Shown: one piece after another, positions 5,000-6,062 of the stretch | Layout: every line of letters starts with the position of its first letter | How positions within the stretch are numbered: position 1 is the first letter of the stretch | Assembly (NCBI GenBank): GCA_028679405.1 | Contig: JAJRBP010000285.1 | Location: 1-6,062 of the forward strand | Direction: 5' to 3' | DNA: 6,062 bases | Source: Methanoregulaceae archaeon | GTDB taxonomy: Archaea > Halobacteriota > Methanomicrobia > Methanomicrobiales > Methanospirillaceae | Translations under genes and position numbers: made by a program | Notes under the pieces: generated by a model | Told to the model about the DNA's origin: nothing | Seen by the model: the letters and a program-made list of their open reading frames with translations, nothing else | Databases searched by the model: none

Positions 5000-6062
5000 C
5001 CCTTCCGCCTCACCTCACCATAAAGGACGGTCACCTTCGGATCGGAGGTCTCGATACCACCGGTCTGGCAGAAAGGTTCGGGACACCGCTCTATATCACG
5101 GATATCGACCGGATCACCGCAAACTACCTGGGCTGGCAGGAAGCACTCACTTCCAGGTACAAGAGCAGCCGGGTTCTCTTCGCGGCAAAAGCGAACGGAA
5201 ATCCCTACGTCCTCCGGACCCTGGCAGGTCTTGGGGCCGGGGCTGATGTGTTCTCCGCCGGGGAACTCGAGCTCGCGCTTGCGGCAGGGATACCCTCCGG
5301 GAAACTGCTCTTCAACGGGAGCTCGAAATCCCCCGGCGACCTCGCCCTTGCCGTAGAAAAGAAAGTGAAAGTCTCGGTCGATTCCATGGATGAACTCCAC
5401 CAGCTCGATGCCTGCGCCGGGGAGACCGGTGAAACCGCCGAGATCGCATTCCGGGTGAATCCGGCGCTCGAGGTCCCCACCCACCCCAAGATTGCAACAG
5501 GACTTGCATCCAGTAAATTCGGAATATCCCACGACCAGATCGCCGGGTCTTACAAGGAGGCCCTCTCGTGCGAACATATCCGCCCGGTCGGTGTCCACTG
5601 CCATATCGGTTCGCAGATACTCTCCGTCGAACCGTTCGCCCGGGCAGCGGAAGTGATGATGAAGGTCTCGGCCGAACTCACGGAGTTAGGTGTGAGGCTC
5701 GAGTTCGTCGACATCGGCGGCGGGCTCGGGATCCCGTACCGACACGGTCACGAGGTCGCGCCCACCTTCGCGCAGTATGCGGATGCAGTCGTCCCGGTCT
5801 TTTTGAAAGGACTAACAGCTGCGGGGATCAGGCCGGAACTCTGGGTGGAGCCCGGGCGGTCTGTCGTCGGCGATTCCACGATCCTCGTCACAAGGGTCAA
5901 CTCGGTGAAACGGGCGCACCGGAACTTCGCGAACGTGGACGCCGGGTTCAACCTGCTCATACGGCCTGTCATGTACGACTCCTATCACGAGGTTGTCGCG
6001 GCAGACCGGGCTGACGGGCATCCGGACAGGCCGTATACGATTGCCGGGCCCATCTGCGAGAC
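4996..6062 (+). CDS. lysA: Diaminopimelate decarboxylase, partial
   Basis: The first 355 residues of a fold-type III (alanine racemase-like) PLP decarboxylase are present; the frame stays open to the window edge, and full proteins usually have 410-440 residues. It decarboxylates meso-diaminopimelate to L-lysine, the last step of the pathway. Visible motifs are the PLP lysine in FAAKANGNP (Lys65), GAGADVFSAGELELA (80-94), KFGIS (174-178), HCHIGSQ (201-207), the phosphate-binding GGGLGIPY (241-248), EPGRS (285-289), MYDSYH (326-331) and GPICE (351-355), whose Cys354 is the active-site cysteine contributed to the neighbouring subunit. This set separates it from arginine or ornithine decarboxylases. 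The ATG overlaps the dapL stop, and GGAGGCGATC at 4981-4990 is an excellent ribosome binding site, so the two genes are one operon. DapL yields the LL isomer, so an epimerase (DapF) is required and may be encoded downstream. Confidence 0.96.
   Translation, partial: MTLPPHLTIKDGHLRIGGLDTTGLAERFGTPLYITDIDRITANYLGWQEALTSRYKSSRVLFAAKANGNPYVLRTLAGLGAGADVFSAGELELALAAGIPSGKLLFNGSSKSPGDLALAVEKKVKVSVDSMDELHQLDACAGETGETAEIAFRVNPALEVPTHPKIATGLASSKFGISHDQIAGSYKEALSCEHIRPVGVHCHIGSQILSVEPFARAAEVMMKVSAELTELGVRLEFVDIGGGLGIPYRHGHEVAPTFAQYADAVVPVFLKGLTAAGIRPELWVEPGRSVVGDSTILVTRVNSVKRAHRNFANVDAGFNLLIRPVMYDSYHEVVAADRADGHPDRPYTIAGPICE

Noticed and set aside
4813..5604. Minus-strand open frame of 263 codons
   Set aside because: It is antisense to the end of dapL and the conserved core of lysA; no family resemblance.
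1..6062. tRNA, rRNA, CRISPR array, insertion sequence, toxin-antitoxin or defence genes
   Set aside because: I looked in the gaps and for repeated units on both strands and found none; nearly all of the window is filled by recognisable metabolic genes.

Overview
The window looks like an ordinary core-metabolic stretch of a GC-rich methanogenic archaeon, probably of the order Methanomicrobiales. That placement is inferred from gene content. The sequence shows a fused gamma-alpha 2-oxoacid:ferredoxin oxidoreductase, a protein resembling the methanogen-restricted DUF1890 family, an FdhD homologue, a DapL/LysA lysine pathway, Shine-Dalgarno sequences of the GGAGG(TG)ATC type, and a T-rich TATA-like promoter. 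No database search was possible, so the order-level placement is tentative.

The left two thirds (1-3695) are all on the minus strand. Reading in the direction of transcription, they begin with cutA (3695-3372), fdhD (3375-2635) and a DUF1890-like gene (2595-2122). A strong hairpin plus a run of ten T's ends this group (2095-2062). A second unit follows at once: korA (2006-339, gamma-alpha fusion, GTG start) and korB (342-1, cut by the window edge). cutA/fdhD and korA/korB each overlap by ATGA, with a good ribosome binding site inside the upstream gene.

The right third (3851-6062) is on the plus strand. It holds dapL and then lysA, again joined by an ATGA overlap; lysA runs off the window just after its active-site cysteine motif. 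A 155-base divergent intergenic region (3696-3850) separates the two halves and should hold the promoters for both directions.

Functionally, dapL and lysA cover LL-diaminopimelate formation and the final decarboxylation to lysine. The epimerase DapF that must act between them is not in view and could lie downstream. KorAB would join 2-oxoacid and CoA metabolism to ferredoxin, most likely as 2-oxoglutarate synthase in an incomplete reductive TCA branch. cutA-fdhD-DUF1890 may be a small metal or molybdopterin-enzyme maturation group, but only FdhD has a known role of that kind.

I see no mobile element, CRISPR array, tRNA, rRNA or defence system, and nothing I would call a previously undescribed system. 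The points most worth a second look are the altered cysteine pattern of FdhD, the DUF1890/FdhD/CutA grouping, a hairpin that masks the only Shine-Dalgarno sequence upstream of the DUF1890 gene, and the tight terminator/promoter fusion ahead of korA.
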